Source: JACCWM01 sp040393065 (lineage in GTDB: Bacteria > Myxococcota_A > Bradymonadia > Bradymonadales > Bradymonadaceae). From it: 7,998 bases of DNA. The first letter of the stretch is position 1. The number at the start of each line of letters is the position of its first letter. The translations under genes and the position numbers were made by a program. Location of the stretch: positions 1-7,998 of the forward strand of contig JBEBUW010000163.1 of assembly GCA_040393065.1 (NCBI GenBank), in the 5' to 3' direction. The notes below the pieces were generated by a model, which did no database searches, had not been told where the DNA came from, and worked only from the letters and a program-made list of their open reading frames with translations. Shown in pieces: positions 1-5,560 of the stretch.

Positions 1-15
1 CCACAGAAAAACGCC

Positions 16-561
16 GTGACTCGCCTCCTCCCTTTCCTCGTCTTTTGTATCCTCGCTACTTTGCTGGCCCTGGCTCCAACACCAGCCACCCACATGCTCG
101 CAGCGCAAGAAGCGCCCGACTCCCTGCAGCAGCCCACGCACGCAGACTTCGTACTCGTCAAAAAATCAGAATCCAGGCTTTTTCTGATGAAAAACGGCCA
201 GGTGCTTAAAAGCTATCACGTGGTTTTTGGCGCAAATCCGCACGGACACAAAGAGCAAGAAGGCGATCAGCGCACGCCCGAAGGACGCTATACGCTGGAC
301 TACAAAAAATCCGATTCCGCCTACTATAAAGCGATCCGAATCTCGTACCCCAACCGCGAAGACACTGCCAGTGCCAGAAAACGCGGTGTTTCCCCGGGCG
401 GTCAGATCATGATCCACGGACAAAAAAACGGGCGAAGCTGGCTTGCACCCTTCGCGCAGCTTTTTAACTGGACCGACGGCTGCATTGCCGTCACCGACGC
501 CGAAATGGAAGAAATCTGGCAGGCGGTCAAAGTCGGCACACCGATCGAAATCCTACCCTGA
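16..561 (+). CDS. Exported L,D-transpeptidase family protein (YkuD/ErfK catalytic domain)
   Basis: Probable periplasmic L,D-transpeptidase, a cysteine enzyme class that makes 3-3 cross-links in peptidoglycan or attaches proteins to it. The 181-residue product begins with a basic and hydrophobic stretch (residues 1-30, ending near an Ala-rich site) that reads as a Sec signal peptide. The YkuD-like domain starts near residue 43 (DFVLVKKSESRLFLM). It includes the usual 'G..P.G.K...GD.RTPEG.Y' segment, then MIHG with His134, and the active-site block WTDGCIAV with Cys156. The classical motif is S/T-H-G-C; Asp in the His position is, from memory, normal for the subgroup ending in 'WTxGCIAVT..EM.EIW'. 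The GTG start is uncertain: no strong Shine-Dalgarno is visible, and the frame stays open to the window edge, so the true start may lie upstream. It converges with the CAP-domain gene. The family call is firm; the exact substrate is unknown. Confidence 0.88.
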   Translation: MTRLLPFLVFCILATLLALAPTPATHMLAAQEAPDSLQQPTHADFVLVKKSESRLFLMKNGQVLKSYHVVFGANPHGHKEQEGDQRTPEGRYTLDYKKSDSAYYKAIRISYPNREDTASARKRGVSPGGQIMIHGQKNGRSWLAPFAQLFNWTDGCIAVTDAEMEEIWQAVKVGTPIEILP

Positions 562-574
562 ACCACATACCCAC

Positions 575-588
575 CTGATTCTTATCAG
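575..588. terminator. Weak hairpin between convergent genes
   Basis: The 33-bp gap between the two convergent stop codons contains a 5-bp stem (ctgat 575-579, atcag 584-588) with a tctt loop. No clear U-tract follows on either strand. Its position suits a shared terminator, but the stem is short and A/T-rich, so it may be chance. Confidence 0.2.
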
Positions 589-594
589 TCAGCT

Positions 595-1176
595 TTATTC
601 GTTCGGACGCCCGAAAACCTGCACCCAGTATGCGTCGTAATCATTATCCCGATCCCCATCGATGACCGCAAAACCCACTTCCACGGCATGCGGACTCATC
701 AATATTCGGCAATGTGATTCCGAATCCAGCCAGCCCTGCACCACGCCTTCCGGAGCACGAAACGTCGCTGCCAGATTCTCGCCGACGGGAATTCCCTCAT
801 ACCGCACACTTTGCACACGCTCCGTCACGCGGCTGCCATCCGAACCTTCATGCGAGAAAAAATTATGACTCACCATATCTTCCGCATGAACCCAGGCCGC
901 TTCGTCCAGAACAGCACTACGCGTTACCGGCGCAACCGGCTCCATCACACCAAAACTACCGCAATCCTGTGCCTCAGCGCGCGCAGCATTGGTCGCTTCC
1001 AGCAACCGATCGGTTTTTCTGGCCGCCTCTTCTTCCAGCGACGCTATGTCCTGAACAGAATCATCGTCGCCCTCGATCACCATGATTTGTTCACTTCCGC
1101 ACCCGATCTGCCAACCTGCCAGCACCGCCAGACACAGCAGCAGGAACCAGCGCTTTTTTTCATACGTTTTCAACAT
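595..1176 (-). CDS. CAP/SCP-domain protein, probable lipoprotein (YkwD-like)
   Basis: A 193-residue envelope protein of the CAP (SCP/Tpx-1) superfamily; bacterial members are exported and mostly of unknown biochemical role. Residues 1-26 form a basic then hydrophobic signal ending at Cys26 (WQIGC). Gln at -3 makes this a poor lipobox, so lipidation is likely but not certain. An acidic linker follows (about 35-55). The CAP domain runs from about 57 to the C-terminus. It shows NAAR near 63, HAEDM with His97, FFSH near 106, GENLA with Glu133, W149, SHCRILMSP with His155, and YWVQVFG at the end. His97, Glu133 and His155 fit the conserved CAP cavity residues. Cys72 and Cys156 could form a disulphide, as expected for an exported protein. 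The ATG start is well supported: AAGGAG (1185-1190 on the minus strand) lies 8 nt upstream. It is divergent from zapA and convergent with the L,D-transpeptidase gene; both neighbouring products act at the envelope. Confidence 0.87.
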   Translation of the reverse strand: MLKTYEKKRWFLLLCLAVLAGWQIGCGSEQIMVIEGDDDSVQDIASLEEEAARKTDRLLEATNAARAEAQDCGSFGVMEPVAPVTRSAVLDEAAWVHAEDMVSHNFFSHEGSDGSRVTERVQSVRYEGIPVGENLAATFRAPEGVVQGWLDSESHCRILMSPHAVEVGFAVIDGDRDNDYDAYWVQVFGRPNE

Positions 1177-1242
1177 CTAAAGGACTCCTTACAGCCTGAT
1201 TTCGTTACAACGCATCAGCCTAAAGCCCAAAAACCACCCACC

Positions 1243-1271
1243 TTTATTCCAGCAAATTCAAACACTTACAA
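1243..1271 (-). promoter_or_regulatory. Candidate sigma70 promoter for the CAP-domain gene
   Basis: On the minus strand TTGTAA (1266-1271) is followed after exactly 17 bp by AATAAA (1243-1248). A TG sits one base upstream of the -10, as in extended -10 promoters. Each hexamer matches 4 of 6 consensus bases. Transcription would begin near 1236 and leave a leader of about 60 nt before the CAP gene ATG. This was found by eye, with no expression evidence. Confidence 0.4.
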
Positions 1272-1311
1272 CCACACCACAACCAACAGACAAAGCCCGG
1301 CCACGCATCGC

Positions 1312-1333
1312 CTTGCGCCGCGGAACTTGCGCC
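1312..1333 (+). repeat. Direct repeat of cttgcgcc, 14-bp period
   Basis: The octamer cttgcgcc occurs at 1312-1319 and again at 1326-1333. Two identical sites at this spacing could be a regulator's tandem half-sites. The second copy contains TTGCGC (1327-1332), which lies 18 bp before AATAAA (1351-1356), a weak promoter candidate on the plus strand. No regulator can be named from this. Confidence 0.4.
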
Positions 1334-1385
1334 CGCATGAAAGCTTACTGAATAAACGCCGCCTGTTTTTAGGTTGCTGTACCCG

Positions 1386-1425
1386 CGTTCTGGCTCTATG
1401 GTATGGAACCTTTCACGCCAGAACG
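1386..1425. repeat. Perfect 9-bp inverted repeat with 22-nt loop
   Basis: cgttctggc (1386-1394) is the exact reverse complement of gccagaacg (1417-1425). The 22-nt loop can form a small inner stem (ggt 1400-1402 with acc 1408-1410). No T-tract follows on either strand, so it is not an intrinsic terminator. In RNA it would be a stable stem. A second short stem (gtgcg 1429-1433, cgcac 1447-1451) follows it, and ctgaa (1348-1352) with ttcag (1456-1460) could enclose both. It could be part of an untranslated structured RNA, a 5' leader of zapA, or a protein-binding palindrome. Confidence 0.5.
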
Positions 1426-1446
1426 GACGTGCGAGGCTCCTGAGCA

Positions 1447-1475
1447 CGCACACGCTTCAGAATTCCCCTTACTAT
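1447..1475 (+). promoter_or_regulatory. Weak candidate promoter for the zapA operon
   Basis: TACTAT (1470-1475) matches 4 of 6 bases of a -10 box. CGCACA (1447-1452), 17 bp upstream, matches only the ACA half of a -35. Transcription would start near 1482, about 34 nt before the chosen zapA start. The operon must start somewhere in this gap, but this site is only one possibility. Confidence 0.22.
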
Positions 1476-1504
1476 TTTGCCGTTCAGCTCGCAGATTTTA
1501 TCCC

Positions 1505-1509
1505 GGAGG
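1505..1509 (+). promoter_or_regulatory. Ribosome-binding site that fixes the zapA start
   Basis: GGAGG at 1505-1509 lies 6 nt before a TTG at 1516-1518, an ideal spacing. An upstream TTG in the same frame at 1477 has no Shine-Dalgarno and would add 13 residues unrelated to ZapA. GGAG (1505-1508) can also pair with CTCC (1512-1515) as a 4-bp stem, which might partly hide the site. Confidence 0.75.
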
Positions 1510-1515
1510 CGCTCC

Positions 1516-1869
1516 TTGAGCTCGCAATACAACAAAGCTTCAGGTGTTGACAGCATACGGACATCAACCTCCGCAGATGCAGCCGATCAGGGCCCGGTTA
1601 CCGTCGATATTCGCGGGCAACGACTCACGATTCGCAGCGACCGTGATCGTGATTTTGTCATCGAGCTGGCCAGATATTTCGACGACAAAGTAGCCGAACT
1701 TCAGGCTGCAGCCCCCACCGCTACTTTTGATAAATTACTGATCCTGGCGGGCATGAATGTTGCCGGCGAGCTTTTTGAAGCACGAAATCAACTGGCTCAA
1801 TTGCAAGAGGAGATCAGGCAGCGCTCGGAGGTTCTGCATCATTTACTCGAAACCTACGAACAATCGTGA
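1516..1869 (+). CDS. zapA: Cell division protein ZapA
   Basis: ZapA binds FtsZ in the cytoplasm and promotes bundling of FtsZ filaments at the division ring; it works as a dimer or tetramer. The 117-residue reading from TTG 1516 has a non-conserved leader of about 27 residues. It is followed by the typical start of ZapA, VTVDIRGQRLTIRSD (28-42), the helix DRDFVIELARYFDDKVAEL (44-62), and the second conserved block DKLLILAGMNVAGEL (72-86). A C-terminal coiled-coil helix runs to the end (about 87-117). Length is slightly above the usual 100 or so because of the leader. The start is chosen for the GGAGG at 1505-1509; a longer reading from TTG 1477 is less likely. It is the first gene of a five-gene run, and fau follows 6 bp after its stop, an arrangement common in proteobacteria. 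Confidence 0.88.
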   Translation: MSSQYNKASGVDSIRTSTSADAADQGPVTVDIRGQRLTIRSDRDRDFVIELARYFDDKVAELQAAAPTATFDKLLILAGMNVAGELFEARNQLAQLQEEIRQRSEVLHHLLETYEQS

Positions 1870-1875
1870 GCCAAT

Positions 1876-2469
1876 TTGAGTACCCCTGCGCATCAAAAGG
1901 CAGTGCTTCGCACGCATTATCGCGCACTCCGCGAGCAGCTCACCGCTGCCCAGGTTCACAAGGCTTCAGTTGCAGTCTGCAAAAACCTCGAAGCGCTTGA
2001 TTTACCCTCCCAATACAAACACGTCGGGGCCTACCAATCTTTTCGCAATGAGATCGACATTCATGCCTTTCTCGGTGTATTACGTGCGAAGGGTTGCCAC
2101 ACCTATTTACCGCGCATCGTCGGACCCGGCGCGCTCGATTTTATAGCGGTGGATGACTCAACCCCGTTGGTTGCAGGCACCTTCGGTATTGAAGAGCCCG
2201 GCGGCGAGCCCGCAGCAGATGAATTGATCAAAATATATCTTGTACCGGGCCTGGCTTTTGATCGCGCAGGTCAAAGACTCGGCTTTGGAAAGGGATTTTA
2301 CGACCGTGTCCTGCAACCCGAAGGCTCGCACCGTCCGCTCGCCGTAGGCATTGCCTATCACTGGCAAGTAACGGACTCCCTGCTGCCGGTCGAGGAACAC
2401 GATAGAGCGATGGATATTATCGTAACCGATGTTGAGAGCATTTTTTGCTCCGCTCGTGTTGCGTCATAA
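1876..2469 (+). CDS. fau: 5-formyltetrahydrofolate cyclo-ligase (5,10-methenyl-THF synthetase)
   Basis: Cytoplasmic enzyme that uses ATP to convert 5-formyltetrahydrofolate to 5,10-methenyltetrahydrofolate, returning the storage folate to one-carbon metabolism. The 197 residues match the usual family length. Visible family features are the N-terminal basic helix (K8...LR...R..LREQL), a YQSFRNEID segment near 54-62, YLPRI near 78, IEEP near 106, the block YLVPGLAFDRAGQRLGFGKG (121-140), and FYDR ending at 144. The Gly-rich G-F-G-K-G-F-Y-D-R stretch (136-144) is the nucleotide-binding signature. It starts with TTG six bases after the zapA stop and has only a weak GAG (1868-1870) as Shine-Dalgarno, so translation may be coupled to zapA. 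The names ygfA and mthfs are also used for this family. Confidence 0.9.
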   Translation: MSTPAHQKAVLRTHYRALREQLTAAQVHKASVAVCKNLEALDLPSQYKHVGAYQSFRNEIDIHAFLGVLRAKGCHTYLPRIVGPGALDFIAVDDSTPLVAGTFGIEEPGGEPAADELIKIYLVPGLAFDRAGQRLGFGKGFYDRVLQPEGSHRPLAVGIAYHWQVTDSLLPVEEHDRAMDIIVTDVESIFCSARVAS

Positions 2470-2470
2470 A

Positions 2471-2476
2471 AGGAGT
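2471..2476 (+). promoter_or_regulatory. Ribosome-binding site that fixes the rny start
   Basis: AGGAGT at 2471-2476 lies 9 nt before ATG 2486, just after the fau stop. The open frame extends upstream to a TTG at 2429 inside fau. Starting there would place 19 basic, unrelated residues ahead of the expected N-terminal membrane anchor, so ATG 2486 is preferred. Confidence 0.8.
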
Positions 2477-2485
2477 ACGAAGGGA

Positions 2486-4192
2486 ATGGAGATTTTATAT
2501 ATCGTCATTGGTCTGCTCTTCGGAATTGCTGCGGGCTATTATGTCGCCCGCAGCAAGTCCGAAGCGCAGATGCGTGAAAAACTCGACGACGAGCTAGGCC
2601 GTCTACGTGACGAAACCGTCGAAAAAACCAGTCGACGCGTGGAGCAAGAAGTTCGGCAGGAATTGATGGAACCGGTACGCCGAGAGCTGACGGAGAAATT
2701 TGCAGCCGAAGTCCGTGCCGAGGTCCGGGCCGAAGCCGAAGAAGAATCGCGTCGCATCGAAGAACGCAGCAAAGCCAAAGCTGACTCCCTCGTAAAAAGC
2801 GCCGAGCTCGAAGCTCGCTCTTTGATTCTTACCGCGCAAAAAGATGCCGATCTGGAACAAAAAGAGCGCCGCGCCGAACTTCGTGAAATCGAAGAACGCC
2901 TCACCAAACGTGAATCCACGCTCGACCTGCGCGCCGTCAAACTCGATGAACGCGAGGCCGACCACAAGCGTCGCGAAGAAGCCAGCCTCGCCCTTCAAAA
3001 AGACCTCGTCGCCCGCGAAACCGAACTGAACGAGCAGGCGGCCAGCATCGAGAAAACGCTCGAGCGCATCGCTTCCTACACGGCCGAAGACGCGCGCCGC
3101 GAAATCATCGAGCGCATGACCGGCGAAGCCACCATCGAAGCTGCCAAAAAAGTGCGCGAAATCGAAGAAACCGCCATCGAAGAAGCCGACAAACGCGCAC
3201 AGCAAATCATTGCCGTCGCCGTCCAGCGCTACGCAGGCGATTACGTCGCCGAAAAATGCGTCAGCGTCGTCGCTCTCCCCAGCGACGACATGAAAGGCCG
3301 CATCATCGGTCGCGAAGGCCGCAACATCCGCGCCCTCGAAGCAGCCACCGGCATCGACGTCATCATCGACGACACCCCGGAAGCCGTCATCATCAGCGGC
3401 TTTGACCCGGTTCGCCGTGAAATCGCACGTCTTACGCTCGAAAAACTCATCAGCGACGGCCGGATTCATCCCTCACGCATCGAAGAAGTCGCTCTCAAAA
3501 CCGAGCAGGAAGTCGCGCAGATCATCAAAGATGCCGGTGAAAAAGCCGCCTTTGAACTGGGCATCCACGGCCTGCACCCCGAGATCATCAAACTTCTTGG
3601 CCGCCTCAAATACCGTACCAGCTACGGCCAGAATATGTGGGCACACTCCATCGAAGTCGGCTTTCTGTGCGGCTTGATGGCTGCCGAACTCGGCGTCAAC
3701 GTCAAACTCGCGCGCCGCGCCGGTTTGCTACACGACATGGGCAAAGCCCTCACTCACGAGCAAGACGGCAGCCACGCAATCATCGGCGCCGACATCGCTC
3801 GCAAATACGGCGAGCATGAGATTGTTCGCAACGCGATCGCTGCGCATCATAATGATGAACCGCAAAACTCCGTCATCGCCCACCTGGTCATTGCCGCCGA
3901 CGCACTCTCCGGCGCACGTCCCGGCGCACGACGCGAAATCCTCGAAACCTACGTCAAACGCCTCGAAGATCTCGAACGCATTTCCATGAGCTTCGATGGC
4001 GTCGAAAAAACCTACGCAATTCAAGCCGGCCGCGAAATCCGCGTCATGGTCGAACACTCCAACGTGAACGACGACCAGGCTTTCACACTCAGCCGCGAAA
4101 TTGCCCGCAAAATCGAAAACGAACTGACCTATCCCGGACAGATCAAAGTTACCGTCATCCGCGAAACCCGCGCCATCGACTACGCAAAGTAA
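2486..4192 (+). CDS. rny: Ribonuclease Y (membrane-anchored endoribonuclease)
   Basis: RNase Y starts mRNA decay by endonucleolytic cleavage and is tethered to the inner face of the cytoplasmic membrane. From ATG 2486 the product has 568 residues; typical members have about 510-520, and the excess appears to lie in the coiled coil. Domain order: a single N-terminal membrane helix (residues 2-22, ILYIVIGLLFGIAAGYYVA); a very long charged coiled coil rich in Glu, Arg, Lys and Ala (about 25-245); a KH RNA-binding domain with the GxxG loop in GRIIGREG (271-278); and an HD domain with HSIEV (His387) and HDMGK (His416, Asp417), the metal-binding catalytic residues. The C-terminal block is well conserved to the end (PGQIKVTVIRETRAIDYAK). 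It follows fau by 16 bp and precedes tyrS by 18 bp. Enterobacteria rely on RNase E instead, so its presence is useful taxonomic evidence. Long antisense open frames over it come from its Glu/Arg/Ala-rich GC-biased codons. Confidence 0.96.
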   Translation: MEILYIVIGLLFGIAAGYYVARSKSEAQMREKLDDELGRLRDETVEKTSRRVEQEVRQELMEPVRRELTEKFAAEVRAEVRAEAEEESRRIEERSKAKADSLVKSAELEARSLILTAQKDADLEQKERRAELREIEERLTKRESTLDLRAVKLDEREADHKRREEASLALQKDLVARETELNEQAASIEKTLERIASYTAEDARREIIERMTGEATIEAAKKVREIEETAIEEADKRAQQIIAVAVQRYAGDYVAEKCVSVVALPSDDMKGRIIGREGRNIRALEAATGIDVIIDDTPEAVIISGFDPVRREIARLTLEKLISDGRIHPSRIEEVALKTEQEVAQIIKDAGEKAAFELGIHGLHPEIIKLLGRLKYRTSYGQNMWAHSIEVGFLCGLMAAELGVNVKLARRAGLLHDMGKALTHEQDGSHAIIGADIARKYGEHEIVRNAIAAHHNDEPQNSVIAHLVIAADALSGARPGARREILETYVKRLEDLERISMSFDGVEKTYAIQAGREIRVMVEHSNVNDDQAFTLSREIARKIENELTYPGQIKVTVIRETRAIDYAK

Positions 4193-4193
4193 T

Positions 4194-4210
4194 TTTATCC
4201 AAGTTTATCC
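4194..4210 (+). repeat. Heptamer repeat directly before tyrS, no Shine-Dalgarno
   Basis: The 18-bp spacer between rny and tyrS holds tttatcc twice (4194-4200 and 4204-4210), the second copy abutting the ATG. There is no purine-rich Shine-Dalgarno. A stop codon in frame at 4190-4192 excludes an earlier tyrS start. Initiation probably relies on coupling to rny or on the unstructured A/T-rich spacer. Confidence 0.5.
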
Positions 4211-5560
4211 ATGACCACGAACGAAAAAACCTTCAAAAGCTCCATTCTCCAAGAACTTTCCTGGCGCCAGCTCATCCACCAGACCACCCACGATGAGCTT
4301 GACGAAGCTCTGGCTGAAAAACCCGCAACCCTTTATTGCGGCTTCGATCCCAGCGGCCCGAGCCTCCACGTAGGCCACCTAATGGCCATCATGATGCTCG
4401 CCAATTTCCAACGCCACGGCCACAATCCCCTCGCGCTGGTTGGCGGTGCAACCGGTCTGATCGGCGATCCTTCCGGCAAAAGCGAAGAACGCAACCTGCT
4501 CACCAACGAAGCTCTGCAAGAAAACATCGTCGGCATCGGCGACCAACTTCGCGCCATCCTGGACCGCGCCCTGACGCTGCACCCCGACACCATCGATGCC
4601 AGCGCACACCCGCGTCCGACCACCGCACCTCCTCTGGTCAACAATGCCGACTGGATGAACCAATGGACCTTCATCGATTTTCTTCGCGACGTCGGCCGCC
4701 ACTTCCGCGTCAACCAGATGCTCGCCAAAGATTCCGTACGCACGCGCCTCGAAGAACGCGAACAGGGCATCAGCTATACCGAATTTAGCTACATGCTCAT
4801 CCAGGCCTACGACTTCTATCACCTGCAAAACGCTTACGGCTGCACGCTCCAGATCGGCGGCTCCGACCAGTGGGGCAACATCACCGCCGGCACCGAACTC
4901 ATCCGCAGAAAGTCATCCACCGCGGACGCGTTTGGCCTGACCTTCCCATTAATCACTTCCGCCACCGGCCAGAAACTCGGCAAAACCGAAAAAGGCGCCG
5001 TCTGGCTCGATGCCGAACGCACCAGCCCCTACCAATTCTATCAGTACTGGCTCACCACCGATGACCGCGATGTCATCAAGTACCTGCGCTACTTTACTTT
5101 CCTGTCCTCCGCCGAAATCGACGCGCTGGCGGAAGAACTCGAATCTGGCCAGAACCGCGGACAGATCCAACAGCGGCTTGCTGCCGAAGTCACCACGCTT
5201 GTCCATGGTCAGGACGAAACCGACAAAGCCATCCGCGCCAGCCGCATGCTTTTTGGCGAACGCATCGAAGGACTTTCCGACCGCGAACTCGACTCGATTT
5301 TTGCCGATGTTCCCGCTACTTCCATCGAGCGTGCCCGCCTGACCGCCGGGGACCTGCCCCTGATCGACCTGCTCGTCGAAACCGGTCTGCAAAAATCCAA
5401 AGGCCAGGCACGCCGACTTCTCGAGCAGGGCGGTGTCTACATCAACAACGACCGTGTCGACGACGTCCACACCGTCATGACTTCCGAACACCTCGCCAGC
5501 GAATCCATGCTGGTTCTGCGCGCCGGTAAAAAGAACTACCACGTCGTGCGTGTCCTCTAA
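4211..5560 (+). CDS. tyrS: Tyrosine--tRNA ligase (TyrRS)
   Basis: Cytoplasmic class I aminoacyl-tRNA synthetase that activates tyrosine with ATP and charges tRNA-Tyr. The 449 residues are slightly longer than the usual 420-425; the extra residues are at the N-terminus and in an Ala/Pro-rich insert near 127-145. Features in order: YCGFDPSGPSLHVGHL, with the HIGH-type signature HVGH at 53-56; VGGATGLIGDPSGKSEER; NNADWMNQWTFIDFLRDVGR; FRVNQM; QGISYTEFSYMLIQAYDF; QIGGSDQWGNITAG (tyrosine and adenylate binding); and the KMSKS-type loop KLGKT (255-259), where many bacterial enzymes have KFGKT. A C-terminal S4-like RNA-binding domain (about 375-449) includes KSKGQARRLLEQGGVYINN and ends RAGKKNYHVVRVL. 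ATG 4211 is the only sensible start. The downstream glycosyltransferase gene overlaps its end by 11 bp. Confidence 0.97.
   Translation: MTTNEKTFKSSILQELSWRQLIHQTTHDELDEALAEKPATLYCGFDPSGPSLHVGHLMAIMMLANFQRHGHNPLALVGGATGLIGDPSGKSEERNLLTNEALQENIVGIGDQLRAILDRALTLHPDTIDASAHPRPTTAPPLVNNADWMNQWTFIDFLRDVGRHFRVNQMLAKDSVRTRLEEREQGISYTEFSYMLIQAYDFYHLQNAYGCTLQIGGSDQWGNITAGTELIRRKSSTADAFGLTFPLITSATGQKLGKTEKGAVWLDAERTSPYQFYQYWLTTDDRDVIKYLRYFTFLSSAEIDALAEELESGQNRGQIQQRLAAEVTTLVHGQDETDKAIRASRMLFGERIEGLSDRELDSIFADVPATSIERARLTAGDLPLIDLLVETGLQKSKGQARRLLEQGGVYINNDRVDDVHTVMTSEHLASESMLVLRAGKKNYHVVRVL

Larger units (their letters stand above)
1177..1515. other. Divergent intergenic region of 339 bp
   Basis: No convincing gene lies between the CAP-domain gene and zapA. 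Positions about 1219-1297 are almost free of G on the plus strand (A/C-rich), a skew unlike the coding DNA around it. From about 1311 the sequence becomes GC-rich and repeat-bearing: an 8-bp direct repeat (1312-1319 and 1326-1333), a 9-bp inverted repeat (1386-1394 and 1417-1425) and a 5-bp pair (gtgcg 1429-1433, cgcac 1447-1451). Short frames crossing it on both strands look random in composition. The right end supplies the zapA ribosome-binding site. Confidence 0.7.

Noticed and set aside
714..1443. Plus-strand frames of 123 and 210 codons over the CAP gene and the gap
   Set aside because: They are rich in His, Arg, Pro and Thr, as expected from reading the complement of the CAP gene. They lie opposite a clear CAP-domain gene with its own good ribosome site.
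1244..1453. 69-codon minus-strand frame in the gap before zapA
   Set aside because: Composition is random-looking (many Cys, Trp and Ser), there is no Shine-Dalgarno, and it runs across the inverted repeat. No family resemblance is seen.
1300..1500. 6S RNA (ssrS)
   Set aside because: The position next to zapA and fau is suggestive, but I could not pair the 5' and 3' parts into the long closing stem with a central bubble on either strand. It is kept only as an unproven structured segment.
2603..3469. Long minus-strand frame of 288 codons inside rny (and another at 2539-2967)
   Set aside because: Phe/Asp/Gly/Ala-rich and Ser/Arg-rich translations are the mirror images of Glu/Arg/Lys/Ala codons in the RNase Y coiled coil. 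There is no domain, and the sense gene is certain.
4949..5542. Minus-strand frame of 197 codons inside tyrS
   Set aside because: It is an antisense shadow of well-conserved TyrRS sequence, arising from GC-biased third positions.
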